Part shown: positions 36,146 through 47,681 of the stretch, piece after piece
How the letters are laid out: every line of letters begins with the position of its first letter
Position numbering within the stretch: position 1 is the stretch's first letter
Source of the DNA: Desmodesmus armatus
Lineage: Eukaryota; Chlorophyta; Chlorophyceae; Sphaeropleales; Scenedesmaceae
DNA: 64,000 nt
Reading direction: 5' to 3'
Assembly: GCA_007449985.2 (NCBI GenBank)
Contig: VIIQ02000010.1
Location: 620,001 to 684,000, forward strand
Translations under genes and position numbers: made by a program
Notes under the pieces: model-generated
Database searches by the model: none
What the model saw: the letters and a program-made list of their open reading frames with translations, nothing else
Told to the model about the DNA's origin: nothing

Positions 36146-36173
36146 ATTGTTGCTGAACGGAGAGTGACTGTGT

Positions 36174-37719
36174 CTAGGTTTCGTCAGAGACCTTGCATGT
36201 GTTGCATCCACTCAGCAGCAGCACCACCACATGGCATGCGTGCTCAGGAATGAGGCAAGCCAGCAGTGCCTCCACCCCCACCCCCGCCCCCACCCCTGCA
36301 GCCCCCCTGTCCCACCTGTATGTCCTGTTGACCTGCACTGACAGCTCCACCTGGCGCCCTGCCTCATCCTTGAGGTTGAGGGGCACCTTGAAGCTGCCAA
36401 ACTGTGTGATGGGGGCGGCCGGGTCCATAAGGATCAACTCAGGGGCCAGCTCAACATGCAGCTGCTTGGCAACATACAGCGACAGCTGCTTGGCGTTAAC
36501 CACACCCACCATGGGCTGCTCTGCCTGCTTCAAGCTGCCCTTGCGAGACACAACCTGCAGCAGCGGCGGCGACGACAGCGGTACAGCACCAGACACAAGG
36601 ACAGCTTGATGAGGGGTCTGCTGGTTTGCTGCATTGACGAACCGCGGTGATAGCCTACAGCAGTGTCTGTGGCACACCGACACCTGCACTTGACGCTCCC
36701 TTCACGGCAGGCACCATTTGCGCTAGGAGCATGCGTAAGAGGTTGCGCTAGGAGCATGCGCAAGAGGTCAGCGCCAAGCTTGCAACAAAACCCAGTTAGC
36801 TGCGGCCCTCTGTGCGGTGCAGCACAGCACAGCACAGCAAGCAATGCAACTCTACAGCACAAGCAGCCTGCATGTGTGCTAGGCTGTCCTGCTTGCTCAC
36901 CAGGGGCTTGCTGTTGAGGAGCTGGATGATGTGTGGCAGCTGCTGCTCCAGGGGCAGGCTGGACCGGTCAACTGGGCCGCCAGCTGCCTTCCCTTGAGCT
37001 GAGCTTTGGCCAACCACCATGCCACGATCCTGCAGCAGAGCAGTACGATTGAACATGTGAGACGCTAGTCAAAGGAGCAGTGCAGCTGCTGCCACTGCTG
37101 CCACCAGCAGTGTGTGCGGAAAACAGCAAAGCTGCGGATGATATATGCGCACAGGGTGCTGCTGTTGTACCGGGTGGCAGCACCCACCCGTAGTTGTTTG
37201 AGCACTGACGGCACCACATAGTCTGCTTCACCGCTGGGGAACAGATGGTGCCGCGCAAAGCCCGGCTTCACTTCTACAATGTCCCCTTTGCTGCCAAGGT
37301 GCTCATGGTCCTGCAGGCGTTTAATCCGTTGCCAGCCAGATTGTCAGCACAAGCTGTTACATGGGGCTGCATTTGGGTTGGTGCTGTTCAGCGGAGCGGG
37401 GTGAGCGGCTCATGCTGGGCTCATGCTGTGCAAGGAGTCGTAAAAGACAACAGGCTGGCAGGTAGCTGGAGTTGACTCGAATATATATGCAGTAGCTCAC
37501 CTTCAGCAATACCATCCTCACTGTGTGCTTGCCCCGCTGCTGTTGTAGCTGTGCTGCCAGGTTCTGCTGCATGCTGCTGCTGCTGCTGCTGCTTGTGCAC
37601 TGCCAGGCCCCATGCTGCTGAGGGAGCTGCAAAGCGCCCGAGCAACTACACTGTCGAAGTACTTCATTGCATAGTCCCTGAACCGCACCGCAGGCGTTGA
37701 GAGGCAGCAAGCTGCGCAT
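36174..37719 (-). CDS. Organellar 50S ribosomal protein bL9 (probably mitochondrial)
   Basis: Large-subunit ribosomal protein of bacterial type. Exons 37719-37501, 37310-37188, 37029-36901 and 36554-36174 close in frame to 283 residues, longer than bacterial bL9 (about 150) because of the leader and tail. Residues 1-66 are a polar, S/Q-rich leader, plausible as a targeting sequence. The bL9 N-terminal domain follows: VRMVLLKDHEHLGSKGDIVE then VKPGFARHHLFPSGEA, the conserved V-K-P-G-[FY]-A-R-x-x-L-x-P-x-G-x-A motif. The C-terminal domain is recognisable as VVNAKQLSLYVAKQLHVELA, ITQFGSFKVPLNL and VELSVQVNRTY. The last 44 codons (after TYR, 36315) look unlike bL9 and begin at a GTGGGA donor-like site, so a final intron is possible. 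Head-to-head with the FKBP gene, 200 bp apart. Confidence 0.82.
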
Positions 37720-37919
37720 CAGATCAGATTTAGCTCAGTACAGCAAGACGGGACGAGGAGACACGAACGTCTGCAGTATTTTCTGTTGGGTGGATCAAAG
37801 TTGGTTGAGGAAGTGTAATGCAGGATTCATGCTGTGCTAGTCACGGCCATGTTCATGGCCGGTGTGAACGAACTCTGGTGAACAGCACATGTGTACACAC
37901 TATGTGACGAGGATTGAAC
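37720..37919. promoter_or_regulatory. Bidirectional upstream region, bL9 and lumenal FKBP
   Basis: Only 200 bp separate the divergent ATGs at 37719 (minus) and 37920 (plus), so the promoters overlap. It includes a local inverted repeat, GGCCATGTTCATGGCC (37846-37861). No other motif assigned. Confidence 0.45.
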
Positions 37920-39976
37920 ATGCCGTGCATTATTCATAATTCTTGCACAATGCATACAGCTCCTGTGTCAACCTCCCCATGTGCCTCTCGCTGGCAGGTG
38001 GCCACACCACCACGTGCACCACCAGCACGCTGCCACAGCTTCAAGCCCTTCACAGGCAGCCAACCCCGCACTGCAACTTCAGCACTGAGCAATGACAGTC
38101 ATAGCAGCACCTCAATTGCCAGCAAACGGCAGCTGCTGCTGGGGGGTGCAGCTGGATTGGCATTGGTGCTGCCAGGCTGGCAGCTGCAGCCTGCGCAGGC
38201 TCAGTCCCTTGATGATGACTTCACGGTGCTGCCGTCTGGGTTGAAGGTGCTGGATGTACGGCCGGGCCAGGGCTCAACGCCACAGCCAGGGGACTCGGTG
38301 GTCGTGCACTGGTCCGGCTACACCAAAGTGAGACTGAGGATGCTGTGTGGGGGTGGTGGTGCCTGACTCAGTGATGCAGTCCGCTTGTATCATCACACAG
38401 TAGGAGGTTCAGCCCACATAGGTGGGAGGGGGGTGAAGCAACTAGGGGGGGGGGGCGCTAGGTGGTGCCAGGTAGCACCGCACCCCTTGGAGCCTCCCGT
38501 CTTTCCAGGCATGAGGGTGCAGCAGTCAGCGTTCAGCAGGAGCAACGCATACTTCGCATGGGCGCTCCTTAGCTCTTTGAAGCTTCACTACTCTCAAGCT
38601 ACAGATGTTGTATGTGTGTGTAGCTCACACTTGCCCCCTGCCCTCCTCGTGCCTTGCTTCCCAGGGCTACCAAGGCAAGCGCATTGACAACACCAGCGCA
38701 CGGGATGAGCCATACGAGTTTGTGCTGGGAGGGGGGCAGGTGAGCACAGGCAGCAGGCAACTGGGACAGGGCAATAGGCCACAGGATTCTGCTTATGTGC
38801 ATGTAGGGTGGCAATGTCGGCTCTTAATGGTTCTCTTGGGCACTTGTTGGCTGCTTACAATTTTCATACGTCTTGCACCAGTGGATGGCATGCCCAGCCA
38901 GCTCGAGGGGCGGGTGGGTGGGTGGGTGGGCGGGTGGGGTGTGTCTCTTCTCTTGACACGGCAAAGCCGAAGAGCTCTGTTCGCGCCCACCCCATGCTTT
39001 CAGTCCCAATGGAAAGCAGCAGTCGGTGGAGCCTGTGGGGTGGCCAGTGACAAGTGCTTTGTGTCCAGTGTCGTCCTTTGTAAAGGTGGTCGTGATGTGT
39101 GCTGCTGCACGTGCAGGCCATCAAGGCGTTTGAGGAGGCTGTCAGTGGCATGAAAGTGGGAGGTAGGGCTGGGTGTGCCTCACTGACCGGGACTGCAGCA
39201 GCATGAACCAGACAACCTCTCCAACAAGCACCTGTGGGGGACATGCAGACATTGATGTTTGCTGGCCATGGCCAAACACTGCATTTACAAAATGTCAAAG
39301 AGCCTGACAGCTCTGCAGCTGACCAGACATGATGCACACAGGACCCTCTGCATCTCACCTGGACATGGTTGATAGAACAAGTGTGAGTGCGGGATGCGTG
39401 TGGCAGGACTGGCATGCTCCCAGTGCAAGGTAGGCATTGTGAGCCTCAGTGCGGCACCTGCTGCTAGCTGCTGGCCGTGTCTGCAAATTGTGGTACTGTT
39501 GCTGATTGTTGCTGCCGTCTGTGTGTCCCAGGTATCAGGCGAGTAGAGGTGCCTGGTGACCACCCCGGCCTGGCCTACCCCCGTGACCGCAGCATGCGCT
39601 TCACAAACGAACTCATCAGCGCAGACGGGAAGATCTACAAGTACAGGTGGGGGCTGCAGGGGCAGTCAGACTGTGGCAGCTTTCAGAGCTGTGGTGAATG
39701 CAGTGTGAATGCAGAAGTGCGGCAGCGACAGCTGGAGCGAGCTACGGCGCCTTGTTCACCCCCTTCTACACCCCTTGGCTCCCACCACCCCTTCTCGGCG
39801 TTGACTGCGTGTTCTGGTGTGCCCCTTCCCCTACTGTCAGGTACGGCCCTCAGCCTGTGGAGCTGGGAGGCCAGAGGGCGCTGGACTTTGTGCTGGACAA
39901 CTCGACCCTTCAGGACTTCAACCGCACCCTGTTGTTTGACATCAAGCTCCTGACTGTGCGGCGCAAGGGGGCGTGA
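37920..39976 (+). CDS. Thylakoid-lumen FKBP-type peptidyl-prolyl isomerase
   Basis: Exons 37920-38327, 38665-38739, 39117-39162, 39532-39646 and 39841-39976 total 780 nt and close in frame to 259 residues. Residues 1-95 form a bipartite plastid/lumen leader: an S/T/P-rich, basic stretch, then SKRQLLLGGAAGLALVLPGW followed by an AQA cleavage site. It has one arginine before the hydrophobic core, not the twin arginine of Tat substrates. The FKBP domain follows: LPSGLKVLDVRPGQGSTPQP, DSVVVHWSGYT, YEFVLGGGQ, AIKAFEEAVSGMKVGGIRRV, GLAYPRD, ending TLLFDIKLLTVRRK. Some usual active-site aromatics look altered, as in many lumenal FKBPs, so isomerase activity is uncertain and a photosystem-assembly role is inferred. 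The upstream TTG-initiated extension is not needed. Confidence 0.85.
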
Positions 39977-40795
39977 TGGAAGCTGTTGACTGACTGCGAT
40001 ATGGCTGTTGACTGAAGGCGGGGCAGCTGGAAGGCTGTCCCAGCCAATCCAACTTGCAACCTTACAACACACTGTAGTAACAGGAATGCACTGGCGGCTG
40101 TGGTGTCGGCAGTGTAGTCGGCTGACTATGGCCAAGTGGGAGCAGGCGCGGTGGTATCGTCATAGCATTGGGGGAAAGGCTGGAGGCAATTCTGGAGGGG
40201 GGGGGGGGGGGGGGCTGAACCAGCACTGCTAGTTGTGTGTGCTGAGCTCCACCCCAAAAGTAGGCAAGGGTCAGCTCTGCAGTGCATGATGCGGAAACGT
40301 TGTGCCATACTGCCACAGGTCGTTGACTCACGGCAGTTGCTGAACCTGAGTGACATGGGGTTTGGAGGGCTTGCGCAGGCCCTGTCCTGCAGGTTATCCT
40401 TTATGTATGCCTGTTGGCTTGCAACCATTGGAATGTACTTGTCAGTGTCAATCGATTCAACACGTTGGCTTGTGAGATCCCAAAGAACTCCTTGGAACAC
40501 CCCTGTCGCCATCGAGTGCCTTTTGGGGTGTTCTTTAACTCCGTTACATTGTGTTGTTCCTGAACTCCATCTCAGTCCCAAGTTATCAACAAGCCAGCCA
40601 GTTCCGTGGCGACCCTGTCCGGGTGGTTGTCACCCCTTGTGGGGCCTCCCCAGGATGCCCTCCGTCCTGTGAAAGCCCCAGTCCTACTAGAGAGAGTATC
40701 TCAGCAGGTTGCGGGGGCGCTCGGCAGCTTAGCAAGCACACTGCCCAGTGCTGCAGCAGCAGGAGAGCAGCAGCAGGAGAGCAGGAGCCCCAGCA
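39977..40795. other. Intergenic region, FKBP to RBBP6-like gene
   Basis: About 820 bp between tandem genes. It contains an 18-G run at 40197-40214 and CAG/GCA repeats just before the next ATG. No gene recognised; presumably the 3' UTR of FKBP and the promoter of the next gene. Confidence 0.35.
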
Positions 40796-42585
40796 ATGTC
40801 CTTCATCTTCTTCAAGTTCAAGGGGTCACGGGCGGCAGCAGAAAAAGTCACTTTTGATGGACTCTCCATCAGTGAGCAGGAGCTCAAGAATGCAATTGCT
40901 GAGAAGAAGGGGCTTGACTCCTCCAAGGATCAGTATGTGCTGCTCAACCCAGATACCCACGCGCCCTTCCCGCCAAACCACACGTTTGTCCGGAACATGA
41001 GAATTGAGGTCAAGCGCGAGCCCCTCCCCCAGGGCTTGGCTGGCCGTGGCAGGCCCCAGCAAGCAGCAGATGCAGCAGCAGCGGCTGATGACCCCACAGC
41101 CAACCAAGCCATGGCAGCTGCACAGGCCCTCTCAGCCGCAGCAGCCGCAGCAGCAGCAGACCCCAACGCCCAGCAGCCTGACACGAAACTCTTGCTGGAT
41201 ATGGAGGCCCAGGCAGTCACCAACATGACCCAGGCAGCGTGGCAGGCCCAGACAGACCAGCACATCCGCAATGCGCAGCAGCGCGAGCAGCAGCAGCGTG
41301 AGCAGGGCCGAGGCCGCGGGGGAGGCTTTGGCCGCGGCTTTGGCAGGGGCCCAGGTTCAAACCAACCGCCGCCAATCTGTCGCAACTGTGGCGAAACGGG
41401 TGGCAAGCACTGGCCCGATGAGTGCCCCAACCCCCGCAGCAACATGCGCCAGGTGCGTGCCCCTACAGGCATCCCTTCCTCCTTCCTGCAAGAGGCTGAG
41501 GAGGGCGGGCTGCTGCTCAACACAGGCCGCACAGCAGCAGTCACCGCAGACGCTGCAGCCGCAGCCAGTGCCTTTTCAGCATTGCCGTCAGCCAGGCGCG
41601 CTCTGCTGGCCCAGCGTGCAGCACAGGTGCCAGCAATTGCTGACAGGCCCCATGACGCCTCAGATGATGCCCTGCTGGGGACGCTGCTGCTTGACAACGA
41701 GCCTGCAGCCAATGCGCAGCCACAGGAGCAGGGGCAGCAGCAGCAGCAGCGCCAGCACATGCTGCCGCTGGGCAATGGCCAGCAGCACCCGCGGCAGCAT
41801 GACAGCACACGCCCACCGCTGGGCAGTGCAGCACAAGCTCGGGCGACTGCAGGGGTCAGCAGCATGGCAGCACAGCAGCAGCAGGTCGCGCCTACATCAG
41901 CCGGTGCTGCCGCCGCAGCAGGTGTTGGTCTGTTTGATGATGAGGACCTCCTGCAGCCAGCAGCAGCAGCACAGGGTGAGGGTGGCGGCCTCAACTTGGG
42001 TGCTGGCATGGAGCTGGACCAGCCCCCTCAGGTTGAACAGCAGCACCAGCAGCCACCCAGGTCGCCCCTGCCTGCACGGCCACAGCAGCAGCTGGCGCCT
42101 CGGTCACCCATGGTGCAGGCTGTGTGTGAGGAAGGTAGGTCTTACTTGCGCTCTTCAGTCGGTGCTGCAGTCCTTCGCCCAATGCTTAGATGGCCCGTGT
42201 TTGAGCGGCCGCGCTGGCGGTCCCTGTGGTAGTGGTGAGAAGTTTGCGTCACAGGCTCAGCCACCCCCTGTTGCTCCGTCGGCTTGGGTTTCTGTTTTGC
42301 TGCCAGTTGAGCCTTGCGTATGTACACCCTCTTGCTGATTGCTGCCGACCTGCTGCTGCCCCCGGTGCATGTGTCTTCCTTGCTGTGCAGCGGGTGTCGG
42401 TGGGCTCTTGAGTGGTGAGGTGGCGGAGCAGCTGCGGTACAGCCGCGACATCCTGAAGCCCTATGCCAAGTGGAGTGTGAAGGACCTGAGCGACAGCTTC
42501 TTTGTGGCCAAGCCCCTGGCACCGGATCAGTTTGAGGCATTGCAGGCCAAGTACAGGGAGAGGGAGCGGGCCGACAGGGCCGCCA

Positions 42586-42622
<37 letters not shown>

Positions 42623-45600
42623 CCTGCCAAATGGGCAGCACAGGGACAGGTGGGTGACAGGACCCTGCTGCACGGCCTTTGTGGGCTTTCATCTGTATTC
42701 ACCCCATGTCCACGCCTGTTGTAAGCGGCCTGCACTGCATTTTTGCAGCAGCACACAGGCTGTTTGCTTTGCCGTTCGGTGCCGTGCGGTTTGTGTTGTA
42801 ACTACTGATGTAACTTCAGTCACGCTGGTGCTGTATGTGTTGTCATATGTTTGTATCTGCAGGGCCGAGCCTGCGCAGTCGCCCATGCGCAACTCACACG
42901 CGCCAGCGGATGGTGCTGCTAGTGGTGCTGGTGGTGCTGGGCGGCTGGACAGGGCGCGCAGCAGGAGGGAGCGTGTGTTCGAGCGGGAGGCACGCGACGC
43001 CAATAGACTGCTGCGGAAGGTGGGTGCCGGCACACATTGCTGGTGACTGATGCTGGCTATACACATACGATCTTGAGAGGCGCGTTGGCTGTCATGTTCC
43101 AGTGATCGCTGCTGGCTGTGTTGTATCACTGGCAACGCTGTGGCAGGGGACGTTCCATTGTGGTTTTGCAAGTTACAACCTGTGCTGACTGCTGCATGGT
43201 TGTGTGCTGCGTGCTGTTTGTGCAGGAGCGTGAGCGGGAGCTGAGGCACCTCAGCAACAGCAGGAGCAGGAGCCGCAGCAGGAGCCGGGGCCGCAAGCCC
43301 CCTGCAAGCAGCCCCGCGCGCGCTGCTGATGCCGGCGCAGGCAGCAGCCGGTACCCCAAGCGTGGGGGTAGGGAGGAGCGTGGGGTCAGGGAGGACAAGG
43401 GGCCAAGCAAGCGTGCGCGCAGCAGGAGCCGCAGCAGGAGCCGCAGCAGGAGCAGGAGCCCCCCGCACTGGGAGGCCTCTGGCGACAAGCAGCCACGGCA
43501 GCGGCGGGAGGAGGCAGCAGCAGACCGTGACCTTGAGCGGCAGGAGGCCAAGCGTCAGCGCAGCAGCAGCCCTGTGGTCACTGGGGTGGCTGCTGCTGGC
43601 GCTGCTGGTGGTGATGGCGCTGACAGGTGCAGTGGAGGGCTGGCTGTGCAGTCTAGGGGTGCATGCCAGGGCATGGTTGGTGTGGGCATGTTCATGCTTA
43701 GCAGCGGTTTAGTTGTTGGCAAAGTTTTCAATAGGTCTGCGAGCGTGACATGTGTGTGGCAGGAGAGCATGCACAGAACAGCGTCCTGCATGAGTAGCTC
43801 CATACAGGTATGATGGGGAGGGGTGGCCCGGTTCACAAGCTTAGCCGCAGCCAGGTAAGTGGGCGTGGTTGTTTCTGTGATGAGGCTGTGCATGGAGCAG
43901 GGACGTGCAGACATCGGGCACAGGTTCTATACGTGTCAAGGTGCATCTGTGCAATTGGCGGCGCGTGCTGGCGTTTCTGGCGGACACATCCATCACACTG
44001 GCTGGAGGCTGGAGGCGGATCAGGGCTGGCTGGCAGCCTGTGGACAATTTGGAGACGAGTGTGCGCACGATACTTGAGGACGCTCACGCTTGCGTTGCAT
44101 CGGCGTCGGGCTGCATTGAAGGCTCAAGCATGGCGTGCTGACCGCACAACATGCAGACAAAGTGGCACATCCTCTTGTTTTATCTGGTGCAGCTTGAAAG
44201 CAGTCTGCGGTTTGGCTATTGCTCTTGGTTTAGACTACTGTCAGCTGGCAGGGCATCTCCTGTGTGACCGCAGGAGATGTCACGCTGAAGTTGCAGTTGC
44301 ACACTGTGGCGGTGGCTGGTGACTGGTGACTGTGGTGGGAGGCTTGCTGGTGGCTGTCCTGCATTGTCTGTGCTTGCGGTCACATCATCTCAACACTTCG
44401 GTTATGAAACAAGTAATGTACAGCCTTCTTGCTGGTCTGTTGTGGGTGCAGTTGTGAAACCTCTCCTTTGACGTGCTAGTTTTCTGGAACATGTTGGCAG
44501 TGCGGGCTGCTTGAACAAGTGCTTATCAGGTGGCTGTACATCAGTATGCAAGGGACTTTGCTGGGACTCGCTGGTGGGCCACTTGCACAGTGTGCAGGAG
44601 CAAATAGTGTGTTTTGTTTACACATCAAGCAGGCTTGTGGCATGTGCTGCGCCATTCTGATATCTTCTTGTCAGCACAGTTTGCAACACGCATGCCTGTT
44701 GTGTCCAGACTCGCATTGTTGTTCTTTGACATGGTCAGTTCTGTCTGCCTCACTGCCTCACTGAGGCCCATGCTCCCTCTTGGTGGTGTGCTTGCGCGTG
44801 TCCTCGTTGACAAGCATTAAGTTGGCAGCCCATGCTGTTGGTGCGTGGTGGTGCTGCGCAGCCAGTCAGTGCAGTTGAGGTGTGTCAACACCCTCACAGA
44901 ACAATAGTGTGTTATGGCTGGTCAGTCACGCCATGCTGACATGTGCTTCTGCTGCTGTAGATTTTCTGGTCGGTGTCATCATTGACAGCATGTCCATATA
45001 ATGACTTTTGTTGCCCCTTGTTTGGTCACAGGCAAAGCACACATAGTTGGGCTGTTGAGAAGTGCTTCAGAATACTGTGTGTGCTGTATCTGCCTGACTG
45101 GTCGTTGCTTTTGGTGTGCATCTTAATCGTCATATCTCATCTGGCCTTGCTGCCCACAGCGGTGACCACTGCGGTCAGCACTGGCTTATGTTGTTGACTA
45201 ATTCTTGGCCCCTGCTTGCTGAGTTGGCTGGCACAGGCATGCTGCTGCACAGCAGCTAAGGAAGGCTATGTTCTCTCCGGCAGCGGTGTAAAGTGCCATC
45301 TTTGACACTTGTCCATGGTTCCACGCTTGCATGGGGTGCCTGTCGGGTGCGACCAAGTTGCCAGAGCCCTTTCTTGTGCAGCGCAGCAGCACAGCCCGCT
45401 GATACAGGTCTTGACTGTCAGGGAGTGAATCAGGTAGCAGCAGGTCATGCGGCAAGTATGCAGGCAGCAACAGCAGGGCTTGGTTTTGGGCGCAGCAGTA
45501 GGGTTGGCCATTGCTGCAGGAGCTACCGGGGTGGCCTCAAATACATGCACAGGGGCTTGGGGGGTCTGGGCAGCACACCGGGTCAACATTTGTTTCCTCG

Positions 45601-47681
45601 CTCACAGCAGACAGGGCTCAGTGGCCACGCAGGCCGCCTCAATGGTGTCTTGACGTCCGGATCGCTTTGTCTACTGTGCTTCTGCTTGCAACTGCCTGCC
45701 TGACAGTCTGCCCCTGCTCGTCTGTCCCACCCCAATGTCATGCATGAACGCCTCTTACAAATACCTGAGTTGCACCCTGTACAGTGAGTTGCACCCTGTA
45801 CAGTGCTTGACCCTGCCAGCCTTGCCTATGGCTCTGAGTGCAAACCTCCGCTGTGCCACCCACTCCTTCTGCCAGCTCATGCTGCTCTCCTGCCTGCTGC
45901 CGTCTCCCTTCTGTGCCTGTGCCCATATGCCTGTGCTGCCCCTGCAGGTCATCAAAGCCTGTTGAGTCCAGTGGTCCCTCGGCCGACCTGCGCAACCTGC
46001 TGCGGGAAGACAGTGCTGCAGAGCTAGCTGATGCTACAGCAGCTGCAGCCGCAGCACTGGCAGCAGCCGACGCACACCTCCACCCAGCAGAGCCAGCCCC
46101 GGAACAACAGCAGCCTGACGCAACACCGGAAGCAGCCAGGCCCCACGCCAATGGCAACGCAGCAGCAGGACAGTCTCAACAGCAGCAGCAGCAGCAGCAG
46201 TCAGAGCCTCCAGCTGCCGCCGCACAGCCACGTGAGGCCAGCAAGAAGGCTGGCAGTGTGTTTGACAGGCTGCAGGCCGGGATGGGGAACCGTGCTGGTG
46301 CAGCTGATGCAGACACTGCTAGCAAGGACGCAGCAGCGGCAGCAGCGGCAGGTGCAGAGCGGGGCCGCAGCAGCAGCAGGGGTGGCAGCAGGAGTCGGAG
46401 CCCAGGCAGCAGGCAGCAGGGGGCAGGGAGCGGCAGGATACAGGAGGGGATGACAACGCGGTAGATGAGGTGTTGAGCCTCGGGGAGGATGAGGGGGATG
46501 GTGGGGGTGAGGTGAGGGGTGAGGGCAGCCCTGACGGCCGCAGCAGCAAGCACCGCAGCAAGAAGGAGAAGAAGGAGCGGAAGAAGGCAAAGAAGAACAA
46601 AAAGCACAAGAAGCGGCGCCATGAGGACAAAGGTGGGTGCAACGCCTGGATAGCAGTCTCGCGCCGGTTCTGCCCAGTTGGAAGTTGGTGTGCTTGCTCG
46701 GTTGACTGCAACATGTTCCAAGTTGCCAGTCACATGGGATGTCGCAAGTAAGGGCACGCCAAGCACAGGGTCGGGGGAATCTTGCTAGGGTGCAGTTGTG
46801 ATCCGCGTAGAGCAGCGGCACACACAGCTAGAGTAGCTAGGGAGCGGCCTGCTCTGCAGTGGTGCATGTCATCGTGTGATCACTTTCACGGCAGGCCAAC
46901 AGCACACCACACCCCTTGTGCTGCAGCAGCGCCTGACAGCGCAGCCTCCTGTGGGAGGGCTGCAGGCCATGCAGCACAGGGGGCACAGCCATACATGATA
47001 CATGTTGCACCTGCAGCAGTCAGGGTTGAAGAGCACATGCCAGCCATCTGGTAACATCATCTAAAGAGGGCCAGTCATATTCCATATGGAAGGCCAGGGA
47101 GCTGCTCACACACCTTCTGTTCTGCTGCGTGGTTGCCGCCCGCTGCTGCTGTCCCTGCCACTGCTGCTGCAGAGGAGGAGGGTCACAGGCGCCACAGCCG
47201 CAGCAGGTCGCGCAGCCGGGAGCGCACACGCAGCCGCGACCGCGACAACCACCGAAGCCGCAGCCGCAGCCGCAGCCAGGACCGTGACCGTGAGCGTACA
47301 GCAGGGCGCAGCAGCTACCTCAGCAGCCGTGAGGGCAGCCCTGCAAGGCGTGATGGGGACGGCGGCAGGGCCAGCAAGCGGTTGCGGGGCGCAGAGGGGG
47401 CTCATGCGGCTGACACAGGCAGGGCAGCTGGGCGCAGCGTGCACGACAGGCTGGGCACACAACCCTCCAGGGAGCACCCTGCCGAGGTGCTCAGGGCTGC
47501 TGCTGCTGAGGCGAGGGCGGGCGCAGGGGACGAGGGCAGGGGTGCGGGGCGTGTGGCGCGCACGTCGTCCCGCACGGGTGCTGCAGCTCCTGCAAGGAAG
47601 GGTGGTATGTGGAATGTCCTGCAGAAGGCCCTGAGCGAGTCGACTGGACAGCCGGCCAGCAAGAAGCGGTGGGACCGGTAG
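40796..47681 (+). CDS. DWNN-domain, zinc-knuckle, SR-rich protein (RBBP6/Mpe1-like)
   Basis: Relative of RBBP6/Mpe1/PQT3, which act in mRNA 3' end processing and ubiquitylation. Exons: 40796-42134, 42391-42649, 42863-43019, 43226-43626, 45948-46632 and 47173-47681, about 1116 residues. Order: DWNN ubiquitin-like domain (MSFIFFKFKGSRAAAEKVTF to about residue 75), A/Q-rich linker, RG-rich stretch, CCHC knuckle CRNCGETGGKHWPDECPN, the RBBP6-type TGIPSSFLQEAEEGGLLLNT, Q/A-rich linker, then YSRDILKPYAKWSVKDLSDS, a polyQ run, and several RS/RD-repeat blocks plus a lysine-rich block (KKEKKERKKAKKNKKHKKRR). No RING finger is visible where RBBP6 has one. The exon 45948-46632 needs one extra base near the G5 run at 46420-46430 (or a short intron) to stay in frame. 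The intron 43627-45947 is 2.3 kb. Confidence 0.82.
43627..45947 (+). other. 2.3-kb intron of the RBBP6-like gene
   Basis: Unusually long for this window. It contains a hairpin (CATCTCCTG near 44255 with CAGGAGATG near 44271) and a tandem pair of a 19-bp unit, TGAGTTGCACCCTGTACAG, near 45767-45805. No transposon termini or embedded gene recognised. An additional exon here cannot be excluded, because the two sides join in phase either way. Confidence 0.4.

Larger units (their letters stand above)
34672..36173. other. Intergenic region after the Cys-rich gene
   Basis: 1.5 kb without a supportable gene. It contains internal repeats of TGTTGTGAGATGGTGG (near 34818 and 34943) and the second copy of the direct repeat (35786-35978). 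TTACA at 36141-36145 is the probable 3' signal of the minus-strand bL9 gene. Confidence 0.4.

Noticed and set aside
40930..42009. Long minus-strand open frame (about 359 codons), alanine/serine/cysteine-rich
   Set aside because: It is the exact antisense of the RBBP6-like first exon, whose plus frame has a clear DWNN domain and zinc knuckle. The antisense frame is open only because of GCA/CAG repeats.
46176..46821. Long minus-strand frames opposite the SR-rich exon
   Set aside because: Shadows of the RS/Q/A repeats of the RBBP6-like gene.
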